Assembly: GCA_003427395.1 (NCBI GenBank)
Contig: BFEA01000444.1
Location: 708,326-733,966, forward strand
From: Chara braunii
Taxonomy: Eukaryota; Streptophyta; Charophyceae; Charales; Characeae
Reading direction: 5' to 3'
Length of the DNA: 25,641 bases
Shown: piece after piece, positions 18,205-25,641 of the stretch
Numbering within the stretch: the stretch's first letter is position 1
Layout: each line of letters begins with the position of its first letter
Made by a program: the position numbers and the translations under genes
The notes under the pieces: model-generated
Told to the model about the DNA's origin: nothing
What the model saw: the letters and a program-made list of their open reading frames with translations, nothing else
The model's database searches: none

Positions 18205-18797
18205 CTTCTGGTTGGGGACTCGGTTGATACTGGCTGTGATCGTCGTCCCGTCTTCGACGTTAAATAATTCCTGAGGAGATGGGGGCTCTCCTTAAATCCC
18301 TCCTGATCAGCCAGATCAATCCGGGTCGTAAGGCTCGTTCCGTACGAGGGTAAATAAGAGTGGATGGGCTGGCTTGCTCGGCAATGACTTGGGGCGCAGG
18401 GGTGGGCCGACATTACACACGAAGACACTGCTGCTCAAAGATGCTTTTCAGTATGTTGGATTGAGGGGAGGGTAGGTTCTAATTGGTGCTCAACTGTAAA
18501 CACAACCATTTCCACCATGCATACATCTGCAACATGATTTAATTTTATTCTTTGATTAGTTGGTGGACAGACTGCTAACACCTCACAGACAGCTTAGAGT
18601 AGGACCATTGTATACTAGCATAGCTAGTTCTATCTCAAGCTGCTGTAAGTGAACTAATCAATGGTAGGATTAGATTATGTGTACAGTCAGTGATAATATT
18701 GTTGACGACCGCTTGAAATGGTAGCATTTGGTTTCCTGCCGGACACAAACTATTTTCAGAATTAAGTGTCGGTCAAACATATGCTGTGGTAGGACTT

Positions 18798-18815
18798 CAC
18801 TAGAAAGTTCTAGTG
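18798..18815. promoter_or_regulatory. Palindrome containing a GAAnnTTC core
   Basis: CACTAGAA-AG-TTCTAGTG: 8-bp perfect arms with a 2-bp centre, ending 21 bp before the gag ATG. The GAAnnTTC core equals one heat-shock-element dimer, but a functional element normally has three or more units. It could also be an RNA hairpin in the leader. Confidence 0.35.
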
Positions 18816-18836
18816 CAGACAGTGTATGCATAGCTC

Positions 18837-19337
18837 ATGAGTGAATCNGACAGCGCTGAGGGTAGAGTTGACGATGGTAGAGTAACACGATCGAGATCAC
18901 GTAGGATCCCGTACGTGTTTCAGTACCTGGACACCGAGACAGAGAGACGGCTTAGGGCCGAAGCTATAGCCCGTGCTCGAGCAGCGAGCGTGAGGACAGC
19001 AACAGCTGTTGCACAAGAGTTAGCAGCAGCTAACGCAGCAGCAAGGCAAGCTGCGGCAGCAGCAATGGCTTCCACGGCAGCAACCAATGGTGCCACCTCG
19101 TCTGCCACTCAGTTGGGCATGCCCACTGGGTCCACGGGTAGTTCCAGTGTCGCAGGTTCTAGTCACTCCACTAGTCAAATGGCGGGCTCGCAGTTAAGCC
19201 CAATGAACCCACGCCAGCGGGAGTTGAGGGAACTCCAGCAAGTTGAAAGGATTCGCACTAGGTTAGAGAGGGAACTAAGGAAGCTGCTGATAGAGAAAAG
19301 GAGATTAGAGATAGGACAGTCAGATTGGAAACGGTAG
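18837..19337 (+). pseudogene. gag: Element 2 gag, N-terminal coiled-coil part
   Basis: It starts at ATG 18837 (MSE, then an ambiguous residue from the N at 18847). It reads VTRSRSRRIPYVFQYL, then an Ala/Arg/Glu-rich coiled-coil-like stretch, a Ser/Thr/Gly linker, and a second charged helix (RQRELRELQQVERIRTRLER). It ends at a TAG at 19335-19337. Near 19305-19325 the -1 frame continues the charged helix naturally (DRTVRLETVEADKTALEAMD), so this is the N-terminal part of gag cut off by a small indel rather than a separate protein. Confidence 0.8.
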
Positions 19338-20293
19338 AGGCCGACAAAACTGCACTAGAGGCAATGGATGAGTCAACAATGAACGACCATGTGCATGCAC
19401 ATGTAGACAGTAGGATGGACTTCATACAGGACACTCTGGATCAGATATTGACTCAGTTGCAACAGCTAGGACCAAGGCTGCCAGCAGTTGCAAGATCGTC
19501 GCTCCCTATGTCGGCGATGATAGGCACCTACCCCCATGCTGGCACACAACCAAGCGGTTCGTCAGCAGCAGCGTCTCAGACTGTTGCTTCTACTTCTTTC
19601 GGTCCTGCGGTGGCAGCTACTCCACCACCGCAACAGCAACCTGTTCCACCACAGGGACAGCAGCAAGGCCCATGGTACCCAAAGACCCCAATGAAACCAC
19701 CTGTCGCCTTCTCTGGTGAAAAGAAGGATGAGGAGCTCAACACATGGTTGAGAACGGTTCCAATGTGGGTAAGGGCAAAGAGGACTTTGCAAGAGGAGGA
19801 AGTGATTACTGTTGCATCTTATCTTGAGGGTAAGGCAGCCAAATGGCTAGACGGGATTATAGCGAAAGCTGGGTTTGGAAGACGCATGGCAAATTGGGCT
19901 AAGACCATGACGTTAGATGAGTTCATAGACATGGTAGAAGCTCGCTGGCATAATCCGCAGCAGGCACAGATTGCCACTGACGCCATAATAAGACTAGACC
20001 AGCGACAGGACAAGTCCGTTAGGGAGCTTACGACTACCGTGGAGAATCTCATCGTAGTCCCGGGCATTCCCTATGATGACCAGGTCTTATTGACCATGTT
20101 CGTGAGATGTCTCCCAGAGAATCTCAGAACACAGTTGGCCAGCAAGGCACGCCTCGAGTATCACACTTTTGAGTCCTTCTCTAGACAGGCCCTAGATTTA
20201 GAGGCTACTCTAGGAAGTGCTCAACCTACTACTCCAGTAGACGGGAGAAGAAGAAGAGTCCACAGGAATGGAAGAAGAAGGGGAGTAAATTGA
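19325..20293 (+). pseudogene. gag: Element 2 gag, capsid part
   Basis: After a helical, Gln/Pro-rich linker the capsid-like region of Ty3/gypsy Gag begins near residue 115 (PKTPMKPPVAFSGEKKDEEL) and continues with ASYLEGKAAKWLDGI, TLDEFIDMVEARWHNP and VRCLPENLRTQL. This fold builds the particle shell. The first codon shown is TTG, so this is a continuation, not an independent gene. Near 20240, at a run of GAA/AGA codons, the sensible reading moves to the -1 frame (KKKSPQEWKKKGSKL), so the last ~18 codons here are out of register. Confidence 0.88.
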
Positions 20294-20670
20294 TGATGGT
20301 TGAGTCCGATGGAACTCAAACTGAGATCGAGGAACTCACAGACCTGTTGGACAGTTCAGAGTACAACGGCGAGGAGATCGTTGAGGGTAGCACCCTCGCC
20401 GCAGTAGTAAGGACTAAGGCAGGTGGCCGAGGGAAGGGCCATCAAAAGAGTCAAGGGCAGGCCGCCTCCAATCAGACCAAAGTTGCTGATTGGGTCAAGG
20501 CAGGTCTTGATCAAGATGTGTGGCGGGATCGAAGAGTGCGTGGTGCATGCATCAACTGTGGTGAGTATGGTCACACCCAGTACAAGTGCAAGAACGCCAA
20601 GGTCATGCAGAAGATACCGCCTAAGGTAGGGGTACCTTCTTCCCAGGCATCTAGCTCGGGAAACATGTGA
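20240..20670 (+). pseudogene. gag: Element 2 gag, nucleocapsid zinc knuckle part
   Basis: A basic stretch (SPQEWKKKGSK) precedes an acidic linker and a Lys/Gly-rich segment. A CX2CX4HX4C zinc knuckle follows (C-IN-C-GEYG-H-TQYK-C, 20548-20589), the RNA-binding signature of Gag nucleocapsid. The frame closes at TGA 20668-20670, while the neighbouring -1 frame carries on into the protease. There is no usable start of its own near 20240; it depends on the upstream frame. Confidence 0.88.
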
Positions 20671-21188
20671 GGTCGGTGGAAGTTTTAGCTGCTTCTACTC
20701 ATGGTGAAGTGGGCCAGATACCCTCCCCACTTCATGAGCAGGCCATAGCTAATGACTTTTTAGTCACCCTGCAGACTCATCCAGACCAAACCATGCTCTG
20801 TACGTTGGATGTGTCTGAAGCCTTAGAAGATTTGGAAAGTGAGTGGTCAAGTAAGGACCCTCATGAATCTTGGGTGGCGCTAAGAAAAGGTCCTAGAGGG
20901 GAACATTTCGTTGTGGAAATTGATGTAGGAGGACGCAAATGTGGTGCCTTCATAGACATCGGCTCCACTCGGAACTACATAAGTCGCGACTGCTTGGAAA
21001 GGTTGCACCTACAGGACCGGGTACAACACCTTAGTAGACCGGTAGCATCTACTTTGGCCAATAAGGAGCGCATGGTTGTCACAGACTACATCAAGGATGT
21101 AGTCTGTACCTTCTCCTATGGAGGAGGGGAACTTAATCATAAGATTTTGTTCCTGATTAGCGACGACTTACATTCGATATGTTGTTAG
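20667..21188 (+). pseudogene. Element 2 aspartic protease with altered DSG triad
   Basis: A retropepsin-like domain processes Gag-Pol. The active-site loop reads FIDIGSTRNYIS (Asp at residue 97 from 20667), where the family has D-S/T-G. The Asp is kept but the second position is Ile, which would be expected to harm catalysis. The downstream part (RPVASTLANKERMVVTDYI, KILFLISDD) matches the domain. A one-base loss at about 21170 throws the end out of frame; the LLGMYYLEVV block, the usual end of the protease fold, is read in the next frame from 21179. Confidence 0.88.
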
Positions 21189-24106
21189 GGATGTACTACC
21201 TTGAGGTTGTCAAGCCCCAGTTTGACTGGGACAAGAAGGTGCTAAAGCATAAGTTGCCTGATGGAAGAACAGTGAGGCTGACTAAGTTTAAAGCCAGTGG
21301 TATAATCGATACCTATGGCTGCTTGTGTGCATCAGCATTCTATAACTACTATAAACAGAACCAAGAGGACGGTATGTACCTAGTGTATATCTCTGAGAAA
21401 GGGGCGGTCGTTAAAACACCCCCAGAGATAGAACACGTCGTTGCTAAGTTCCCTGATCTGTTTGAGGAGCCTACAGGAGTCGTAGAGAGGGAGGTTGTCC
21501 ATGCCATAGAAATCATTCCAGGGAGTAAAACCCCGAAGGGAAGGATCTATAGGATGGCTCCGGCCGAGTTGGATGAACTCCGGCGACAACTGAAAGTGCT
21601 AACAGAAAAGGGATGGATCCGGCCGAGTACTTCCCCCTTCGGATCTCCAGTGTTATTCGTACCGAAAAAGGGGGGTACATTGAGGATGTGCATTGATTAT
21701 AGAGGCCTCAATGCCATCACAGTGAAAAAAGCGGAGCCTCTACCTCGCATAGACGACCTACTGGATAGGGTGCAGGGATGTAAGTACTATAGCAAGATAG
21801 ACTTAAAATCCGGCTACCATCAGATCGCAATAAGACCTGAGGATCAACACAAGACTGCTTCAAGACTGTATGAGTTTGTAGTGATGCCCTTTAGCCTTTG
21901 CGATGCGCCGGGTACATTCCAGCACGCCATGAATAGGATCTTCCATGACCACTTACATAAGTTTGTCGTTGTCTATCTTGACGATATTCTTATCTTTAGT
22001 AAGTCTGACGAGGAGCATGCAGAGCACGTTGAGACTGTACTTTCACTCCTGCGACAGCACAAGTACAAGGTCAACCTAGAGAAATGTGAGTTTGGACGCA
22101 CTAAGATCTTATACTTGGGTCATGAAGTATCCGCGGAAGGTATTTGGCCGGAAGATGCGAAGGTGGCTAGTATAAGGGACTGGCCACGACCTCAGACTGT
22201 TACTGCGGTCAGATCTTTCTTAGGAATGTGCGGCTACTATAAAAATTTCGTGAAGAACTATTCCACAGTCGCCTCTCCTTTGACTGATCTAACTCGACTT
22301 GACACGCCGTGGGACTGGAGTGATGAGTGCGAGGCTGCTTTCAAACGATTGAAGCATGCACTCATGAATCATGAAGTTCTTATGGTGCCCGATCCTCAGA
22401 AGCCATTCATAGAGACCACTGACGCAAGCCAATACGGCATTGGCGCAGTGCTGGCTCAACAGGATGGGAAAAAGTTGAGACCGATTGAGTATATGAGCAA
22501 AAAGATGCCATCTAAGAAACTGGCAAAGTCCACCTATGAAAGGGAACTCTATGCTCTCTACAAAGCACTTGTCCATTGGAGGCACTTTCTGTTGGGACGG
22601 TTTTTCTACTTGAGAACTGACCATCAGACCCTCAAATGGATCAAGACTCAACCAGCTCTTTCTGATGCACGCAAGCGCTGGATTGAGGTCATAGATCAGT
22701 ACGACTTCAAGCTAAAGTATCTAAAGGGAGAGTACAACAAGGTTGCAGATGCGTTGTCCCGTAGAGCAGATTACTTAGGGACGCTAGTTTCTGAGTTTGG
22801 TGTATCTGAGGAACTAACTCAATCGCTGGTGGGAGCCTATCAGGAAGACGCTGTCACGATGGACATCATACGCAAGCTTCAGGCAAGAGACAAGGCCACA
22901 GAAGATGAGTTTGTGATGGTGGACGGGCTTCTCTTTCTTGATAAGGCTGGATTTAAAAGGTTAGTTGTTCCATCTAGTGAACATTTGGGTAGTTTATTCT
23001 TAGGAAAATGTCATGACGCAACCGGTCACTTTGGCTACAAAAAGACGAGTGCCAATCTAGTACAGCGATTTTGGTGGTCCGGAATGCTAGAAGATGCAAA
23101 GAAGTATGTTGAGACCTGTCAGGTCTGTCAGCAGGATAAGCCGCGAACTCAAGCACCGCTTGGGTTGCTGAAGCCTTTACCTATCCCCGCTGGTCCGGGA
23201 CAGAGTGTTTCCATGGACTTCATGGACACCCTGGTGACCAGTAAGAGTGGCAAGAGGCACATCTTTGTCATCATAGATAGATTCACCAAGTACGCTCGAC
23301 TAATTGCCATGCCAGAGACCGCAAGGACTGAACACGTCATCAAGTTGTTTCTGAAAAACTGGGTGCATGATTTTGGACTACAGAAGTCAATCGTTAGTGA
23401 CAGAGATGTCCGCTTCACAAGTGAGTTGTGGAAGAAGATTGGTGAACAGATGGGCAGTCAACTTCAGATGACTTCAGGGAATCATCCCGAAGCCAACGGA
23501 CAGGCCGAGCAAATGAACAGAGTTGTACAACACCTGCTAAGGCATTACATCAAGCCCAGTCAGGATGATTGGGATGAGAAGTTGCCTCTCATCGCCAGCC
23601 TGTACAACACCGCTGTACACAGCAGTACCGGCGTTAGTCCTAATCAACTGCACTTGGGATGGAAGCCTAGATCAGCTCTGGACTTCCTCCTACCTGAAAA
23701 CCGACCCTCAGCAACTCCAGGCACACTTGAGTATGGTGTGCAGTATGAGAAGTTGTTGCAGCAAGTTGTCGAGCACATCAAGAAAGCTCAGCACGCAATG
23801 ATTGCTTCTGAGAACAAACATCGTCGACAGTCCTCATTTCAGGTAGGGGAACGTGTCTGGGTCAAGGCTAGTGAGCTAGGACAGGAATTCGGAATCTCTC
23901 GTAAACTAATGCCTCAGTATTTTGGTCCCTGGGAAGTCTTGGATATAGTTGGGGATGAGATGGATGGTCCTATCTATGTTATCCGCATCCCTGGTCACCT
24001 ACGCACTCACCCAGTCTTTCAAGGAGATGCTATCTGCTCACCCAGAACATGTACACCACGGCAAGGCCCCTTTGAGGGCTCAATCCTCACATTCCATCCC
24101 CCTTAG
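21179..24106 (+). pseudogene. pol: Element 2 pol: reverse transcriptase, RNase H and integrase (975 codons)
   Basis: The first codons finish the protease (LLGMYYLEVVKPQFDW). RT follows: GRIYRMAPAELDEL, LRMCIDYRGLN, YYSKIDLKSGYHQI, and YLDD at 266-269. It is four residues shorter than element 1 around 225-233, and motif B reads FSLCDAPGTF instead of FGLxNAPATF. RNase H has Asp 415 (TTDASQYGIGAVL), RTDHQTLKWI and VADALSRR. Integrase has the zinc finger (His 612, His 617, Cys 647, Cys 650) and the DD35E triad Asp 680, Asp 741, Glu 777, then GPY/F-type PQYFGPWEV and THPVF. The last 21 codons come from an inverted copy of the element's own 3' end, which supplies the TAG at 24104-24106. Confidence 0.95.
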
Positions 24107-24124
24107 CTTCGAAAGTCCGCTGAG
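24041..24124 (-). repeat. Left arm of an 84-bp perfect inverted repeat (inverted 3'-end copy)
   Basis: These 84 bases are the exact reverse complement of 24423-24506, which comprise 18 bp of upstream sequence, the polypurine tract and the first 51 bp of the 3' LTR. The arm is 28 codons long and in frame with pol except that it brings in TAG. At the one informative site within it the arm matches the 3' LTR base, not the 5' LTR base (16529). Confidence 0.97.
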
Positions 24125-24418
24125 CTTGCACCTTTTGCTGAGACAGACCAAGTCCCTTCAAGGAGATCGATGCTGCCCCCAACCATGGATGGCCTAGTGG
24201 ACATCGACGACATTGTGGATCATAGAGACTTGCCTGTTCCAAAGCCGTTGGGTCGAGGAAGACCTCCCAAACCCAAGAGAGAATATCACGTCAGATCCAG
24301 GCATCATACGGGTCCAAAAGAAGATCGGTGGTTCACCATAGAGGAACTGATTGACACAGCTCCTCAAGTGGTGGCAGCATATGAGAGAATGTTAAAAGGG
24401 AAGGCACCTGCAAAGTAA
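24107..24418 (+). pseudogene. Element 2 chromodomain-like C-terminal tail, separated by the TAG
   Basis: The same frame as pol continues after the TAG through LRKSAELAPFAETDQVPSRR, a Pro-rich linker, and DLPVPKPLGRGRPPKPKREY, to a tail reading RWFTIEELIDTAPQVVAAYERM and ending at TAA 24416-24418. Element 1 ends with a very similar motif (RWLT..EL..TAS.V.ARYERK), so this is the normal integrase C-terminus of the family, chromodomain-like by position. An ATG at 24170 exists, but separate expression is not supported. Confidence 0.85.
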
Positions 24419-24422
24419 GCAT

Positions 24423-24506
24423 CTCAGCGGACTTTCGAAGCTAAGGGGGATGGAATGTGAGGATTGAGCCCTCAAAGGGGCCTTGCCGTGGTGTACATGT
24501 TCTGGG
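24423..24506 (+). repeat. Right arm of the 84-bp inverted repeat
   Basis: It covers CTCAGCGGACTTTCGAAGCT, the polypurine tract and the first 51 bp of the 3' LTR. It occupies its expected place at the end of the element, so this arm is the original and the left arm the copy, unless the whole family has both. Confidence 0.97.
24443..24455 (+). promoter_or_regulatory. Polypurine tract of element 2
   Basis: AAGGGGGATGGAA (one T) abuts the 3' LTR start, where plus-strand synthesis should be primed. Confidence 0.85.
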
Positions 24507-25499
24507 CCAAGGCCCCCAGCAAGCATCGTGCCTGCCCTAAGTGAAGGCGGGCCAGCAAATCAACGAGAGCCCTCTGTTCAAACATTTCACGAAGTGGGGT
24601 CCATACAGTTGCCGCACGCCAGTTGGTTGGAGTGCACCGAGTACCGGATCTCTGCAAATTGCAGAAGGACCAGGGCCCATCTCAGTTGGTTAGGCCCTGG
24701 GCACATAAACGTGAGGCCGACATTGCATACTGGAAATAGACGTCGAAAATGCCAATGGGATATCGGTCCACTATCTGAATCTGGACACAGGCCTGGATGA
24801 AAGAGGCACAACTGTACTGCGNGGGCCCCAACCGCATTCGGCCTGGGTACAGGTACTGGGGCCCAGGCGCAGGCTCAAGGGAGGCCGCCCACACGCAACA
24901 CTGGCATATAGGCAGAGAGGGCGAGTGGGCAGGGATCTTGGCCATTGCGAGCAAGGCCGGCACGCTGCTGCGTTTGCGAGTGTGCTGCACTGCGCTAGGC
25001 TGGATGAAGGCAGGCTGGCGCTAGCGGTAGAGCGCAGCCTAGGCGCAGGGCGTTGGCAGCCATAGTCGGGCTGCCTGTGGGCGCAGAGGAGGTGAAGGGC
25101 GAAGGTAGTTCTTCGGAGGTGAAGGGCGCTGTGTGGGATAACAAGGGAGAGTGAGGGTGAAGAGAGAGACGTACCTGGTGAAGAGGAGGTCGGCATTGGT
25201 GTTGACATCATCACTCGCTGGTCGTCAAGTTGTCTGGTTGCTTCCATGCTGTAGTTGCAGTGATAGGTTGTAGAGTAGGTAGGGCGCCTGGCGCCATTCA
25301 AGAGAGAGAGCTACATTGGGTTATGTTGTTGGTGTTGCCCGATTGGGCTTGGACATTGACTCACGATTCTTCTGTATCATTCCCAAATGGATGGTTACTC
25401 GGTTCCATTGTGCTATGTGCTCTTGCTTTGACTACTTGGACTTCAGTGTGATTTTGCAATTTGGATTTCTGTGCTTCGTCCATACTCATGTTCCTTGCA
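24456..25499 (+). repeat. 3' LTR of element 2 (1,044 bp)
   Basis: Full-length partner of 16497-17538. By hand alignment it differs at 22 positions and by an extra TG at about 25418. All 22 substitutions are transitions. Bases matching 16575-17012 are identical apart from Ns. An N at 24822 is at the same LTR offset as the N at 16863. Confidence 0.95.
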
Positions 25500-25503
25500 C
25501 TTG
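25500..25503 (+). repeat. Target-site duplication, right (CTTG)
   Basis: Matches the CTTG before the left LTR. Confidence 0.55.
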
Positions 25504-25581
25504 CGGAAGATTCATTCGATTTTGCTCATCCTATCGATGGAAGTAGTGTGAGGCCAGCCGCGAGGTTAGAGACTTACCTGT

Positions 25582-25584
<3 letters not shown>

Positions 25585-25641
<57 letters not shown>
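25585..25641 (+). repeat. (CT)n microsatellite running off the window edge
   Basis: At least 28 CT units, still continuing at the last base given. Confidence 0.97.

Larger units (their letters stand above)
17554..18836 (+). other. Internal 5' leader of element 2 (non-coding)
   Basis: Almost 1.3 kb from PBS to the gag ATG without a protein-like frame. It contains a perfect Pol III B-box-like word right after the PBS, a TATAAATA box (18197) and a short palindrome 22 bp before gag. Packaging and dimerisation signals would be expected here but cannot be recognised by eye. Confidence 0.75.
16497..25499 (+). mobile_element. Element 2: full-length Ty3/gypsy LTR retrotransposon, coding region broken
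   Basis: Two nearly identical direct LTRs, a tRNA-Met-type PBS, gag, protease, RT, RNase H, integrase, a chromodomain-like tail and a polypurine tract appear in canonical order, flanked by CTTG. The coding region passes through reading frames 3, 2, 1, 3, 2 and then meets a TAG, so this copy should not be autonomous. The LTRs differ at 22 sites plus a 2-bp indel by my hand alignment (about 2%), so the insertion is moderately old or heavily mutated. The distinctive oddity is an 84-bp inverted copy of the 3' end within pol. Confidence 0.96.

Noticed and set aside
19325-21188. Programmed -1 frameshifting to explain the four frame changes in element 2
   Set aside because: No slippery heptamer with a following structure was seen at the junctions, and four successive shifts are not a known design. 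Mutation or sequence error is simpler, though one of them could be natural.
24170-24418. Independent small DNA-binding protein gene
   Set aside because: It is in frame with pol and matches the integrase tail of the family; it is the cut-off end of pol.

Overview
The window is non-coding, transposon-dense eukaryotic nuclear DNA. It holds no intact host gene, rRNA, tRNA, operon or CRISPR array that I can support. A plant-lineage genome is suggested by a primer-binding site matching the 3' end of plant initiator tRNA-Met, two Ty3/gypsy elements whose integrases carry C-terminal chromodomain-like tails, a LINE fragment, and many long (CT)n/(GA)n microsatellites. A charophyte alga such as Chara is my guess for the host; that is inference from general character only. 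Scattered single Ns mark a draft assembly.

Layout. 1-7554: a decayed Ty3/gypsy element (element 1) whose 5' LTR lies beyond the left edge. It has a leader, gag (coiled coil, capsid, zinc knuckle), protease-RT-RNase H, integrase with chromodomain-like tail, a polypurine tract, and a 1,296-bp 3' LTR (TGTTACATG...CATGTAACA). 7568-7795: fragment of a LINE reverse transcriptase directly abutting that LTR, so element 1 probably landed in a LINE. 7796-16496: about 8.7 kb without a recognisable gene, containing microsatellites, short tandem duplications, several inverted repeats and palindromes, one MITE-like candidate and one very weak exon-like stretch.

16497-25499: a full-length second Ty3/gypsy element (element 2). 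It has two LTRs (1,042 and 1,044 bp), a 4-bp flanking repeat CTTG, PBS, a ~1.3-kb leader, gag in three frames, protease, a 975-codon RT-RNase H-integrase frame, a chromodomain-like tail and a PPT. The window ends in another (CT)n tract.

Both elements use the usual Ty3/gypsy life cycle: Gag packages the RNA, protease matures Gag-Pol, RT/RNase H make cDNA primed at the PBS and PPT, and integrase inserts it, with the tail possibly guiding it to chromatin. Neither copy looks autonomous now. Element 1 has three in-frame stops and several frame changes. Element 2 has four frame changes, a short RT deletion and an in-frame stop.

The most unusual object is in element 2. An 84-bp perfect inverted copy of its own 3' end (51 bp of LTR tip plus the PPT and upstream bases) sits inside the integrase reading frame. 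It supplies the stop codon and is placed so that the element's RNA could fold into a long hairpin.
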